Source: Clostridium carboxidivorans P7 (GTDB lineage: Bacteria; Bacillota; Clostridia; Clostridiales; Clostridiaceae). Taken from it: a DNA stretch of 64,000 nucleotides. The notes under the pieces were generated by a model. It ran no database searches. It was not told the origin of the DNA and saw only the letters and a program-made list of their open reading frames with translations. A program made the position numbers and the translations under genes. Location: assembly GCF_001038625.1 (NCBI RefSeq), contig NZ_CP011803.1, forward strand, positions 2,914,001 through 2,978,000. Reading direction: 5' to 3'. Shown here one piece after another: positions 16,958 through 26,153 of the stretch (position 1 is the first letter of the stretch; each line of letters opens with the position of its first letter).

Positions 16958-17449
16958 TTACTTTAAATCCCATAAGACATTTACCAAATCTTCATTGTAA
17001 TATAAATTTGCCATAGGATTGTCGAAATACTTTCTGCCATCTCCATAATACATAAAGCATTCTTCTTCATTACGAGGTCCTTCCATCTGTATAGGAAAAA
17101 ATAATCTTGTATACCTAAATGGTTTTACACCATTACCTATAATATCCATTTCATGTTCTTGAATATATATAAATTCTATAGATAATGCATCGTTTTTTCT
17201 TTTATTTATAAGCTCTTCGCTGACATCTTTTTTTATATTAAGAACCTTTGGGTTAAATCTTTTATTTGTTATTTTTACAATGTTGTCCATCTTTTTATCG
17301 GACTTTTTAATCACCTTTTGTTTACCCTCACTATAAACTATAATTTTATCAGGAATATCTATACATCCTCTGTGCTCATTATAACAGCCTATTAAACAAA
17401 GTTGAAATATGAAGGCAAAAACTAATATCAATAATATTCTATTTTTCAC
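16958..17449 (-). CDS. predicted lipoprotein, function unknown
   Basis: Starting from the GTG at 17449 the protein has Lys-Asn-Arg, a hydrophobic stretch (ILLILVFAFIFQLCLIG) and a lipobox LIGC, so it should be a lipid-anchored surface protein of about 163 residues. The reading frame extends 23 codons further upstream, but AGAGGGGAG lies just before this GTG and the signal peptide starts properly there. The mature part is a mixed alpha/beta domain with KIIVYSEGKQKVIKKS and ITNKRFNPK stretches, common in clostridial hypothetical lipoproteins; I assign no function. Single gene, divergent from the acetyltransferase gene. Confidence 0.6.
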   Translation of the reverse strand: MKNRILLILVFAFIFQLCLIGCYNEHRGCIDIPDKIIVYSEGKQKVIKKSDKKMDNIVKITNKRFNPKVLNIKKDVSEELINKRKNDALSIEFIYIQEHEMDIIGNGVKPFRYTRLFFPIQMEGPRNEEECFMYYGDGRKYFDNPMANLYYNEDLVNVLWDLK

Positions 17450-17710
17450 ACCAGTCTCCCCTCTTAAAACCATAATTCTATATTGCCATTTGTCAAAATT
17501 ATACCATTTTTCTTCCAATATTGCTATATATAAAACTTTACAATGTGTTTAATTCTTACAACAATTGCAGAAAATCATTTCAAAAAATTCACATTACAGT
17601 TATAATTTAAAACTTTTTTCATGGAATTTTATAAAATACAGCTTTGAATTTATAAAAAAAAAAACATTTTTATTGTATAATATATAGGAGATAGTAAGGA
17701 GAGAAATAAA

Positions 17711-18562
17711 ATGATCAACTATAAAAGATGCTCAGAAGTAAGTATAGATTCAGTATTTAATGCCTTTAAAATTGGTTTTAGCGATTATATGATAAAAATA
17801 GATATATCTAAGGAAGTTTTCATAAATAGATTTTTTGATACTGAAGGTAATTCTATAGAAAGATCCTTTATAGCACTTGACTCCAATAATCCTGTAGGAA
17901 TCATTTTAGGAGGAATAAAAAACTATGAAGGTATTCCTACTATAAGATGTGGAAGCTTTGCTGTACATCCATCCTATAGAGGTACAAATGTAAGTGTAGA
18001 CTTATTTAAACTACATAGAAATGAAGCTGTAAGAAATGGATGCAAACAATTGTTTTTGGAAGTGATTAAAGATAATTTTAGAGCAATAAAATTTTATGAA
18101 AACATGGGTTATCAGAAAATATATGAATTAAATTATTTTTATACACAAAATATGAAATCTTTAATAAAAAATAATAATATGCAGTTGGAAATAAAAAGAA
18201 GAGATATTAACGATATAAAATTAGTATTTAAAAATTTAAAGGATTTTCACATAAACTGGCAAAATGACATTGATTATATGGATAAAGTCAATGATGCCTA
18301 CTTTTATAGTGCTTATAAACAATATAGTCTTTTAGGAGTTTTATGCATAGACTCTAATGGAAGAATACTATTTTTATGGGTGAATAAGCATTATAGATGC
18401 AAATCCATAGGTAAAACTTTATTATCCTCAGCTTATATCGATTTAAATTTACCTAAACTATCAATAGGATTTCCTAACAATAACTTAATACAAGGATTTA
18501 TAAACCATATAGGCTTTGTCAAAAATCCTATATCACAATATGAGATGTATTTAACTCTTTAA
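17711..18562 (+). CDS. GNAT family N-acetyltransferase
   Basis: 283 residues. The N-terminal half is a GNAT domain: VGIILGGIKNYEG beta strands, the acetyl-CoA loop region SFAVHPSYRGTNVSVDLFKLH (about 77-97), and LFLEVIKDNFRAIKFYENMGYQKIYEL, the typical C-terminal motif B. The C-terminal half (about 160-283) looks like a second, degenerate GNAT-like domain with FLWVNKHYRCKSIGKTLL. The acceptor is unknown. AAGGAGAG ribosome site before the ATG and a TATAAT box at about 17675. Single gene, convergent with the first DAACS symporter gene. Confidence 0.85.
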   Translation: MINYKRCSEVSIDSVFNAFKIGFSDYMIKIDISKEVFINRFFDTEGNSIERSFIALDSNNPVGIILGGIKNYEGIPTIRCGSFAVHPSYRGTNVSVDLFKLHRNEAVRNGCKQLFLEVIKDNFRAIKFYENMGYQKIYELNYFYTQNMKSLIKNNNMQLEIKRRDINDIKLVFKNLKDFHINWQNDIDYMDKVNDAYFYSAYKQYSLLGVLCIDSNGRILFLWVNKHYRCKSIGKTLLSSAYIDLNLPKLSIGFPNNNLIQGFINHIGFVKNPISQYEMYLTL

Positions 18563-18584
18563 AAGCCACTTCAAACTTAACAGC

Positions 18585-18616
18585 TAAAAAAAACAATGCG
18601 AAGCTTTGCTTCGCAC
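18585..18616. terminator. terminator of the first DAACS symporter gene
   Basis: TGCGAAGC TTT GCTTCGCA stem; on the minus strand it is followed by a run of eight T. It may also end the convergent acetyltransferase transcript. Confidence 0.8.
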
Positions 18617-18631
18617 TGTACTTACTTTAAA

Positions 18632-19912
18632 TTATGCAGCTGTTTTAATAGATTCTACGTATTTCTTTGCTTTTTCAGTATCATATTTTCCTTCTAATTT
18701 AGATACAACTACCACTGCTAATGAGTTACCACAAACATTTACAGCAGTTCTTGCCATATCAAGAATACGGTCAATACCAGCAATAAATGCTAGTCCTTCT
18801 AGTGGTATACCTACAGAACCCAATGTAGCTAAAAGTACAACAAAGGATACTCCTGGTACTCCTGCTATACCTTTTGAAGTAAGCATTAATACAAGAACCA
18901 AATTAATTTGAGTTAATATTGGCAAGTGCATTCCATATAATTGAGCTATGAATAATGCTGCAATAGCTTGATACAATGTGGAACCATCTAGATTAAAGGA
19001 ATAACCTGTTGGAACAACAAATGTAGCAATAGATTTTGGACATCCAAATTTCTCCATTTTCTCCATAATTCTTGGTAAAACTGTTTCTGAACTTGCTGTA
19101 CTATATGCAAGTATAAGTTCATCCTTTAATACTTTTATAAGTGTAATAATGCTCGTTCCAGCTACTTTTGCTATAAGTCCAAGTACTACTAGAACAAAGA
19201 AGAACATTGCACCATAGGTGGTTATTGCTAACTTGCCAAGAGGAATTAAGGATTTAACTCCAAATTTTGAAACTGTTACACCAATTAATGCAAATACTCC
19301 AAATGGTGCTGTTTTCATAATTTGATTAGTTACCCAGAACATTGTATCAGCAACACCCTGACATATAGCTAAAACTGGCTTTCCCTTTTCTCCAATTGCA
19401 GCAACACCTAAACCAAACATAACAGAGAAGAATATAATTGAAAGCATGTCTCCTTTAGCAAGAGATTCAACAATATTTGTAGGAACTATATTTACAAAAG
19501 TATCTGCAAAACTGTGATGTGATACTGTTTGTGCTGTATTCATGTAATTTGAAATATTACTCTTTACAAGTGAATGCATATCAATACCAGTTCCTGGGTG
19601 GAATACATTAGCTATTATTAATCCAAGTACAATAGCAACAGTAGTTACAACTTCAAAATAAATTAAAGTTTTCACACCTAATTTTCCAACTTGCTTAATG
19701 TCTCCTCCTCCTGCAATTCCAACTACAAGTGCTGAAAATACAATAGGAACAACTATCATCTTGATTAATCTTAAAAATATATCTCCGATTGGCTGTAAAT
19801 AAGTACTAACTGCTGGATTGCCATAAAATACAGCACCTACTATAACACCAAGTATAAGTCCGATAAGAATTTGAGTGGCTAAACCTAATTTCTTCTTTTT
19901 CACTTTTACCAT
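18632..19912 (-). CDS. dicarboxylate/amino acid:cation symporter (DAACS, SLC1), copy 1
   Basis: Glutamate/aspartate/C4-dicarboxylate uptake family (GltP/GltT/DctA). 426 residues with eight helices and two re-entrant hairpins. Hairpin 1 carries ILAYSTASSETVLPRIM, helix 7 carries FNLDGSTLY in the place of the NMDGT cation site, and hairpin 2 carries SKGIAGVPGVSFVVLLA. It differs from copy 2 (23127-24407) at about 31 positions by my count. It is divergent from the GlnK/GlnL pair, which is the likely regulator. Exact substrate (glutamate, aspartate or malate/fumarate) cannot be told. Confidence 0.92.
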   Translation of the reverse strand: MVKVKKKKLGLATQILIGLILGVIVGAVFYGNPAVSTYLQPIGDIFLRLIKMIVVPIVFSALVVGIAGGGDIKQVGKLGVKTLIYFEVVTTVAIVLGLIIANVFHPGTGIDMHSLVKSNISNYMNTAQTVSHHSFADTFVNIVPTNIVESLAKGDMLSIIFFSVMFGLGVAAIGEKGKPVLAICQGVADTMFWVTNQIMKTAPFGVFALIGVTVSKFGVKSLIPLGKLAITTYGAMFFFVLVVLGLIAKVAGTSIITLIKVLKDELILAYSTASSETVLPRIMEKMEKFGCPKSIATFVVPTGYSFNLDGSTLYQAIAALFIAQLYGMHLPILTQINLVLVLMLTSKGIAGVPGVSFVVLLATLGSVGIPLEGLAFIAGIDRILDMARTAVNVCGNSLAVVVVSKLEGKYDTEKAKKYVESIKTAA

Positions 19913-20011
19913 CCTTTCTTTTTTTATTTATAGATTTTAAATTTATTTTTTATAATGAATCCATTTACATAGAAATTTTATAATAAATCCTATAAAAATC
20001 TACTAAATCAA

Positions 20012-20027
20012 ACCTAAAACTACAAAA
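20012..20027 (-). promoter_or_regulatory. possible GlnL-type direct repeat upstream of symporter copy 1
   Basis: On the minus strand TTTTGT-N4-TTAGGT, about 100 bases upstream of the symporter start. It resembles the TTTTGT-N4-TTTTGT repeat reported for B. subtilis GlnL, with imperfect second half. A matching copy precedes symporter 2. Confidence 0.35.
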
Positions 20028-20286
20028 GAATTTTTTCAATTTTTCTCACTAATGAATATTTGAATTATTTTTATTCAATTGTATACGTTTACTAATTAAT
20101 CATGACTGCCAATTTGCAATTGTATATATAATAGTCGTCATTAAGCACATATATTACATTAAAGTTGTATTTTTCCAAGCACTAGCATATTTACAGTTTT
20201 TCTGCTATCCTTTTTCTATCAAGTTGTTTAACTGGAAATATACTTGTTAGAAGTGTAAAATATAAGTTCAAGGGAGTGTAACGCAA

Positions 20287-21570
20287 TTGAAAGAAGATTT
20301 ATTTATCCTAGCATTAATGATTATTACAATACCTTTAACAGGAGAACTTAAAATGTACCCATTTCATGATACTTTTCGTATCAGTTTTGCTACACCAATT
20401 TTTTTATTCTTTTTGCTGTGGATAAAAAGATTACCCTTGTTTATACCAGGATTTATAATTGGTTTTTGCGTTATAGCATTTCGCACAACTTTAGACTTTT
20501 TTGTAAGAGGAAGTTTTCAATTTTTTCCAGACTTTATTTATCATTTTTCTGCTTTCTTTTATTATGTAACTTACTCAAGCCTTTTTTATTTGGCAAAAGT
20601 AAACCGGCTGCACCATCGTCCACTTTTATTAGGCTCCTTATGTGCATTAATAGATATAATATCAAGCATTGTTGAATTATTTTTTAGGTATTGTTTTTTA
20701 GGTAATAAATTTTATCTCTCCACCTTAGGAATTATTATTATAATAGCAATTATTAGAAGTTTTTTTGTTCTTAGCTTTTTTAATATAATTAAGTTAAATG
20801 AGATAAAAGCAGCAGCAAAGCAGCAGCAGGAACAAAATGAACATATGCTTCTTGTTATTTCCGGCTTATATGCAGAATCAGTTCAATTGAAGAAGTCCCT
20901 AAAAGATGCAGAAAATATAACTAGGAATTGTTATGATTTATATCAAAGTTTTCAAGATTCAAAATCTGACTTAAGTCAAAAAGATTTAGCCTCTAAATTA
21001 CTAGCTATTGCTGGTCAAGTACATGAAATAAAAAAAGATAATCAAAGAATTTATGCTGGTCTTTCCAAAATGATTTCCGCAGAAAATTCAACTGATTATA
21101 TGAATATTAATAGAATAGGACATATTATTGTTGAAACTAATGAAAAATATGCCCGTTGTCTTGGAAAAGATATTGAATTTATTTTAAACATTAATGACTA
21201 TTTTCCAAGTTTACATGTTTACACTATATTGTCTCTTATTAATAATTTAGTTTCTAATTCTGTAGAATCCATTAAAGATAAAGGTACTATAAAAATTTCT
21301 ATTTATAAGGATACGGAATTTATTAATTTTGAAGTTTGCGACACTGGTTCTGGTATTCCTGAAAAGAAAAAAAACTTAATCTTTAAACCTGGATATACTA
21401 CAAAATATGATATAAATGGTGAACCCTCTACAGGAATGGGTCTACCTTATGTAAAAGAGTTAATTCAAACTCTAAAAGGTACTGTAACATTAAAGGATAA
21501 CACTATTGAAAATGGAACAGTGTTTAATATAAAGCTTCCAATAAACAGTTTGATAGCGAAGGGGTGGTAA
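20287..21570 (+). CDS. glnK: GlnK (YcbA)-like sensor histidine kinase
   Basis: Membrane sensor kinase of 427 residues. The N-terminal 180 residues hold about five membrane helices. A coiled linker (KQQQEQNEHMLLVISGLY) leads to the phospho-acceptor segment with VHEIKKDNQRI (His near 256). The GHKL ATPase domain has LINNLVSNSVESI (N box), VCDTGSGIPEKKKNLIFKPGYTTK (G1) and STGMGLPYVKEL (G2). The arrangement matches B. subtilis GlnK, which with GlnL senses glutamine and activates a glutaminase/transporter operon; here the flanking symporters suggest a carboxylate or amino acid signal. Start is TTG at 20287 after GGGAGTG. glnL follows after 3 bases. Confidence 0.82.
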   Translation: MKEDLFILALMIITIPLTGELKMYPFHDTFRISFATPIFLFFLLWIKRLPLFIPGFIIGFCVIAFRTTLDFFVRGSFQFFPDFIYHFSAFFYYVTYSSLFYLAKVNRLHHRPLLLGSLCALIDIISSIVELFFRYCFLGNKFYLSTLGIIIIIAIIRSFFVLSFFNIIKLNEIKAAAKQQQEQNEHMLLVISGLYAESVQLKKSLKDAENITRNCYDLYQSFQDSKSDLSQKDLASKLLAIAGQVHEIKKDNQRIYAGLSKMISAENSTDYMNINRIGHIIVETNEKYARCLGKDIEFILNINDYFPSLHVYTILSLINNLVSNSVESIKDKGTIKISIYKDTEFINFEVCDTGSGIPEKKKNLIFKPGYTTKYDINGEPSTGMGLPYVKELIQTLKGTVTLKDNTIENGTVFNIKLPINSLIAKGW

Positions 21571-21573
21571 AAT

Positions 21574-22494
21574 ATGAATTTTTTCATTGTTGATGATGAT
21601 GAAGCTATTCGTTCTATGCTAGGTGATATTATAGAAGATTATGATTTAGGCGAAGTTGTTGGAGAAGCTGAAAATGGTTCTAATATAAATGATCAATTAT
21701 TAAAATCAAAAAAAGTTGATATTATTATTATTGATCTATTAATGCCTCTTAAAGATGGTCTTCAAACAATTCGTGATTTAGGTAATTGTTTTGCCGGAAA
21801 AACTATAATGCTTTCTCAAGTAGAAGATAAAGAAATGATTGGAAAGGCCTATTCTCTTGGAATTGAATATTATATTACAAAACCAATTAATAGACTTGAA
21901 GTAATAGCTGTTATTGAAAAAGTAATTGAACATATGCAGCTTGAAAAATCCATACAAGATATACAGAAAACACTTAATGTATTGCAATTTAATAAAGAAA
22001 AAGATAGGCAGGTTCATTCTTTTATGAGCAAAGACATAGTGAGCTCCGGTCAATTTCTTTTGACAGAATTAGGTATAATAGGAGAAAGTGGAAGTAAAGA
22101 TTTATTAGATATAGTTCAATATTTATTTGAATGTGAAAACGAAAAACCTTTTGAACTTGGATTTCCATCCTTAAAGAAAATATTTATTGATGTAGCTATG
22201 AAGAAATTAGGACCTCTATGTGATTCAATGGATTTAAATAAAGAAATGAAAGCTTCAGAACAAAGAATCCGAAGAGCAATATATCAAGCATTAAATCATC
22301 TGGCTTCCTTGGGATTAACTGACTATTCTAATCCTAAATTTGAAGAATATGCTGCTATTTTTTTTGATTTTACAGAAGTTCGAAAAAAAATGCTTGAACT
22401 ACAAAATGGAAGCAATGCCTCTATCTCATCAGTTCACATTAATACCAAAAAATTTGTTAGAGTTCTATATATAGAGTCAAAGAAAAGATTATAA
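21574..22494 (+). CDS. glnL: GlnL (YcbB)-like response regulator
   Basis: 306 residues: receiver domain 1-120 with acidic pocket FFIVDDDEAIR, phospho-acceptor Asp in IIIIDLLMPLKDG (about 53) and the signalling Lys in YITKPINRLE (about 105). A coiled segment follows, then the C-terminal YcbB DNA-binding domain (about 165-300) characteristic of GlnL rather than of OmpR or NarL regulators. Coupled to glnK (3-base gap, GGGGTGG ribosome site). Likely controls the divergent symporter gene and, by the shared upstream sequence, its duplicate at 24.4 kb. Confidence 0.85.
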   Translation: MNFFIVDDDEAIRSMLGDIIEDYDLGEVVGEAENGSNINDQLLKSKKVDIIIIDLLMPLKDGLQTIRDLGNCFAGKTIMLSQVEDKEMIGKAYSLGIEYYITKPINRLEVIAVIEKVIEHMQLEKSIQDIQKTLNVLQFNKEKDRQVHSFMSKDIVSSGQFLLTELGIIGESGSKDLLDIVQYLFECENEKPFELGFPSLKKIFIDVAMKKLGPLCDSMDLNKEMKASEQRIRRAIYQALNHLASLGLTDYSNPKFEEYAAIFFDFTEVRKKMLELQNGSNASISSVHINTKKFVRVLYIESKKRL

Positions 22495-22496
22495 AA

Positions 22497-22540
22497 AACA
22501 TTGACTTAAGATGAAGTTTCATAATTCACCTTAAGTCAAA
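22497..22540 (-). terminator. terminator of the MntR-like gene
   Basis: TTGACTTAAG / CTTAAGTCAA stem; on the minus strand TGTTTTTTAT follows. A near copy is found at 24597-24645 beyond symporter 2. Confidence 0.75.
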
Positions 22541-22542
22541 TC

Positions 22543-23016
22543 TCACTTAGTTTTCTTATTTTTTCTAAACTCCACAAAATCATTTACTATTTCCGGTCTT
22601 AATTTTAAAAAATTAATAAAATCCTGAAAGTATTGTACAGTTTCATCATTTATAGTGTGTTCTACCTTTTCAGTTTGTTCCAAGACTCCATTAGAAATTC
22701 CCAGAATTTTAAAAAAGGCTTCTATTATATTATGTCTATTAAGTAGGTATTTACCCATACTTTTACCTTCTTTAGTCAAGATTATAATTCCATACTTTTC
22801 ATACTTTACAAACTTTAATTCCGATAATTTTTGTACCATTTTAGTTGCAGAAGGAGGTTGTACATTTAAAGCCTTTGCTAATTCGTGTATACGCGTAAAA
22901 CCTACTTTTTCTGATAATCTATAAATCATTTCCAAATAGTCTTCCATAGAAGCAGTTAATACATCACATTCCTTTTTCATATATTCACTAAAAGTGAAAA
23001 AGTCTTCATTTGCCAC
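22543..23016 (-). CDS. DtxR/MntR-family metal-dependent regulator
   Basis: About 157 residues. A winged helix (TASMEDYLEMIYRLSEKVGFTRIHELAKALNVQPPSATKMVQKL, about residues 20-65) is followed by the family's dimerisation and metal-binding part, with ligand-like residues E, C, H (HNIIEAFFKILG, EKVEHTINDE). No SH3-like third domain, as in MntR. It probably represses Mn or Fe uptake genes elsewhere; no metal transporter is next to it. The frame opens at GTG 23025, but AGGTGG overlaps that codon and sits 5 bases before the GTG at 23016, which I prefer. A remnant of this gene's 3' end lies at 24597-24679. Confidence 0.82.
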   Translation of the reverse strand: MANEDFFTFSEYMKKECDVLTASMEDYLEMIYRLSEKVGFTRIHELAKALNVQPPSATKMVQKLSELKFVKYEKYGIIILTKEGKSMGKYLLNRHNIIEAFFKILGISNGVLEQTEKVEHTINDETVQYFQDFINFLKLRPEIVNDFVEFRKNKKTK

Positions 23017-23126
23017 TTTTTCCACCTACTTAAATATTTCTCTTTTTAATTTTACAACTCATTTTCTAAAAATAGAACTGTATATTCATATAATATTCAT
23101 TGTTTATTGTATGGTGCAGATTTAAA

Positions 23127-24407
23127 CTATGCAGCATTTTTAATAGATTCTACATATTTCTTTCCTTTTTCAGAATCATATTTTCCTTCCCACTTAGATA
23201 CAACCACAACAGCTAGAGAGTTTCCGCAAACATTTACGGCAGTTCTTGCCATATCAAGAATACGGTCAATTCCAGCAATGAATGCTATACCTTCTACTGG
23301 TATACCTACAGATCCTAATGTAGCTAATAAAACAACAAAGGATACCCCTGGTACTCCTGCTATACCTTTTGAAGTAAGCATTAATACTACTACTAAATTA
23401 ATTTGAGTTAATATTGGCAGATGCATTCCATATAATTGAGCTATGAATAATGCTGCAATAGCTTGATACAATGTAGAACCATCTAAATTAAAGGAATAAC
23501 CTGTTGGAACAACAAATGTAGCAATAGCTTTTGGACACCCGAATTTCTCCATTTTCTCCATAATTCTTGGTAAAACTGTTTCTGAACTTGCTGTACTATA
23601 TGCAAGTATAAGTTCATCCTTTAACACCTTTATAAGTGTAAAAATACTTGTTCCTACAAATTTTGCTATACATCCAAGTACAACTAAAACAAAGAAGAAC
23701 ATTGCACCGTAAGTAGTTATAGCTAATTTACCAAGAGGGATTAAGGACTTAATTCCAAATTTTGAAACGGTTACACCAATTAATGCAAATACTCCAAATG
23801 GTGCTGTTTTCATAATTTGATTAGTTACCCAGAACATTGTATCTGCAATTCCTTGACATATAGCTAGAACTGGTTTTCCCTTTTCCCCTATAGCAGAAAC
23901 ACCTAGACCAAACATAACAGAAAAGAATATAACTGCAAGCATGTCCCCTTTAGCAAGAGACTCAACAATATTGGTAGGAACTATATTTACAAAAGTATCT
24001 GCAAATCCGTGATGTGATACTGTTTGTGCTGTATTCATGTAACTTGAAACATTACTTTTTATAAGAGAATGCATATCTATGCCAGTTCCTGGGTGGATTA
24101 CATTACCTATTACTAACCCAAGTATGATAGCAACAGTTGTTACCACTTCAAAATAAACTATAGTCTTTACACCTAATTTTCCAACTTGCTTGATATCTCC
24201 ACCTCCGGCAATACCAACTACAAGTGCTGAGAATACAATTGGAACTACTATCATCTTAATTAACCTTAAAAAGATATCACCTATTGGCTGCAGGTATGTA
24301 CTTACTGCTGGATTTCCGTAAAATACAGCACCTACTATAACACCAAGTACAAGACCTATAACAATTTGAGTTGCTAGAGATAATTTCTTTTTTTTCATTT
24401 TTACCAT
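23127..24407 (-). CDS. dicarboxylate/amino acid:cation symporter (DAACS), copy 2
   Basis: 426 residues, about 93% identical to copy 1, with the same motifs (TASSETVLPRIM, FNLDGSTLY, SKGIAGVPGVS). Differences cluster at the termini, in the helix 2-3 region and around LGCIAKFVGTSIF, and are mostly conservative, so it looks functional. Upstream about 130 bases match those before copy 1, so the regulation is probably shared. The gene belongs to a tandem duplication of symporter-glnKL-mntR in which the second glnKL has been lost and only the end of the second mntR remains. Confidence 0.92.
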   Translation of the reverse strand: MVKMKKKKLSLATQIVIGLVLGVIVGAVFYGNPAVSTYLQPIGDIFLRLIKMIVVPIVFSALVVGIAGGGDIKQVGKLGVKTIVYFEVVTTVAIILGLVIGNVIHPGTGIDMHSLIKSNVSSYMNTAQTVSHHGFADTFVNIVPTNIVESLAKGDMLAVIFFSVMFGLGVSAIGEKGKPVLAICQGIADTMFWVTNQIMKTAPFGVFALIGVTVSKFGIKSLIPLGKLAITTYGAMFFFVLVVLGCIAKFVGTSIFTLIKVLKDELILAYSTASSETVLPRIMEKMEKFGCPKAIATFVVPTGYSFNLDGSTLYQAIAALFIAQLYGMHLPILTQINLVVVLMLTSKGIAGVPGVSFVVLLATLGSVGIPVEGIAFIAGIDRILDMARTAVNVCGNSLAVVVVSKWEGKYDSEKGKKYVESIKNAA

Positions 24408-24509
24408 CCCTTTTCTTTAAATTATATATAAAGCTTAAATTTATGTTCCATTATGAAACCCTTTACAATGGAATTTTATAATACAATCTATAAAAATCTA
24501 CCAAATTAA

Positions 24510-24525
24510 ACTTAAATCTACATAA
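24510..24525 (-). promoter_or_regulatory. possible GlnL-type direct repeat upstream of symporter copy 2
   Basis: On the minus strand TTATGT-N4-TTAAGT, at the same place relative to the start as the element before copy 1. Weak match on its own; conservation between the two copies is the main support. Confidence 0.3.
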
Positions 24526-24596
24526 TATTTTTTATATTTTTTCTAAACAAACATTTGATTGGAAAAATTACAATGTTTTCTCAAATATAAAACGCA

Positions 24597-24679
24597 AAAA
24601 AAATATTGACTTAAGATGAAATTTCATACTTCACCTTAAGTCAAATCCCACTTGATTTTGTTGTTTTTTCCAAACTCCT
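24597..24679 (-). pseudogene. remnant of a second mntR-like gene 3' end with its terminator
   Basis: About 80 bases align with 22493-22573, the last codons plus terminator of the MntR-like gene: same TTGACTTAAG...CTTAAGTCAA hairpin, same poly-A edge, same AAACTCC in the coding part, with roughly 85% match by eye. Similarity fades after AAACTCC. No coding sequence of useful length remains. Confidence 0.65.
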
Positions 24680-24697
24680 AATAAATCTTATTTTGCA

Positions 24698-24883
24698 TTA
24701 TATTTGTCTTCTTATTTCATTTCCACATTTGAATTCTCCTTCTTCGGCACTATGAACCTTCCAATGAGTTTTTGTATGCATGTCAGTACTCTGTACAGAT
24801 TGAGCCTGAGTGTTTTCTGGATTTTTTTGATCTAAATCTTGAATTTTATCTGGTGCTGTTTTTGCCATTGAACGATAAGTCAT
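24698..24883 (-). CDS. small hydrophilic protein, function unknown (61 residues)
   Basis: Strong AAGGAGGTGG ribosome site 6-7 bases before the ATG. Very polar, Gln/Lys/Thr rich (DLDQKNPENTQAQSVQSTDM), no membrane segment, one Cys near the C-terminus, so probably an unfolded or small cytoplasmic (perhaps sporulation-associated) protein. The coding case rests on the ribosome site and on the lack of any competing frame. Family not recognised. Confidence 0.55.
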   Translation of the reverse strand: MTYRSMAKTAPDKIQDLDQKNPENTQAQSVQSTDMHTKTHWKVHSAEEGEFKCGNEIRRQI

Positions 24884-24991
24884 AAAACCACCTCCTTTTT
24901 ATAGTTTTGCTCAGAGGAGTTTTTTTATTATATAAATTTTAAGCCTTCTTTTCCATGAATTTATTCTTTTTCAAATAAGTTTTATAAATAT

Positions 24992-25621
24992 TTATTCTTC
25001 TGAACAAATTTCATCTAACTTAGCTAAAATATTTCTATAACCTTTTTTTATAATTTCATTTTCATATAACTGTTTGTAAGTTATACTATCTATATCCATG
25101 TTAACCGCTTTTTTTAAATTTTCTCCATAAAGTTTTTTTAAAAGCATTGTACAATCTATTTTTACTAAATTATAACTATTATTGTCATAATAATTAAATT
25201 CATTTGTATCTCTATTTAACTTTTCTATAATTCCATATAACTGATATATATAACTTAATTCTTTTAAATCAAATTCATTTTTTAAATAAGCAACACCACT
25301 TGAATATTCACCATCCATAGGTACAGGATACATATCTGCATTATTTTTATCCCTAAAGGACTTTAAGAGTCTAATACTTTGAAAAATGGCAGTACATAAG
25401 TCCAGTCTTATTATATTAGCATATTGACGACTTCTTTTTTTCCTTACAGTCTCTTGATATTTTCTATTATCTTCCACTATTTTATTTTGCACTTCTATAT
25501 TCCTATCAGTAGATCTTTTAGTTGTAAACCAACCAAAAATACCACCAATTATTGCTCCAAGTATTATTGATATAAAAGATATTACTGGTGTTATAAGATG
25601 TTGAGGCAAGCTGTTTATCAT
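24992..25621 (-). CDS. membrane-anchored protein, function unknown
   Basis: 209 residues. One N-terminal helix (about 9-31, VISFISIILGAIIGGIFGWF) ends in a basic patch and is followed by a charged coiled segment (DRNIEVQNKIVEDNRKYQETVRKKRSR with one break) and an alpha-helical cytoplasmic domain with many Tyr and Asn. Such one-helix helical proteins are frequent in clostridia with no known role. AAGGAGGAG ribosome site close to the ATG. Possibly co-transcribed with the 97-residue membrane protein 75 bases upstream. Confidence 0.65.
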   Translation of the reverse strand: MINSLPQHLITPVISFISIILGAIIGGIFGWFTTKRSTDRNIEVQNKIVEDNRKYQETVRKKRSRQYANIIRLDLCTAIFQSIRLLKSFRDKNNADMYPVPMDGEYSSGVAYLKNEFDLKELSYIYQLYGIIEKLNRDTNEFNYYDNNSYNLVKIDCTMLLKKLYGENLKKAVNMDIDSITYKQLYENEIIKKGYRNILAKLDEICSEE

Positions 25622-25696
25622 TTCTCCTCCTTAAGTATTAGTAATAAAATGCTTTTAAATTATTTTTTCTATAAAAAAGTTTTTTTATACTTTAAA

Positions 25697-25990
25697 TCAT
25701 TTTCCTCTACTTCTTTTTTGAAAATTATTTATACTATCTAAGAAGTCATGCATGAAATTGGATCCTCTAGATATAATAACTCCTGTAAGTATCATTCCCA
25801 TATAAGGTATACTTATAGGAAGTCCCACTGCATTCATTAAATCTATATTGGACCCAATAGCTATAAGTTCTCCAAAAGCTAAAGCACCAAGTCTATCATA
25901 ACTAAATTTGCCATCCTGCCAGAACATCTTTGTTGTTTCCCATAAAGCTTCTACTATTAAAGCTGCTATCAAAAACCTTAACAAGTTCAT
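25697..25990 (-). CDS. small membrane protein, function unknown (97 residues)
   Basis: Three hydrophobic segments (LLRFLIAALIVEALW, LGALAFGELIAIGSNI, MGMILTGVIISRGS) and a basic tail (NNFQKRSRGK). The size and topology are like phage-holin or holin-like proteins, but no lysin or phage gene is nearby, so I make no functional call. GGTGGTG lies about 14 bases before the ATG, a weak ribosome site. Confidence 0.6.
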   Translation of the reverse strand: MNLLRFLIAALIVEALWETTKMFWQDGKFSYDRLGALAFGELIAIGSNIDLMNAVGLPISIPYMGMILTGVIISRGSNFMHDFLDSINNFQKRSRGK

Positions 25991-26097
25991 TTTTTTATAA
26001 TATTCACCACCAATTAAAATTACTAGGTAAACTTCTTAAGATGTTTTTCTACAAGTTATATATGCAGTATTTTTTAACATTATGAAAATTAGATATA

Positions 26098-26136
26098 AAA
26101 AATAGTAGACCCAATATGCTTGGTCTACTATTTTTC
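26098..26136. terminator. terminator of the ppaX-like gene
   Basis: AATAGTAGACC / GGTCTACTATT stem flanked by A run and T run, 20 bases past the stop at 26154; can act in both directions. Confidence 0.8.
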
Positions 26137-26153
26137 ATATCCTATTTCCATAT

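Noticed and set aside
25697..25990. Phage holin
   Set aside because: Only size and hydrophobicity agree; there is no lysin or other phage gene nearby.
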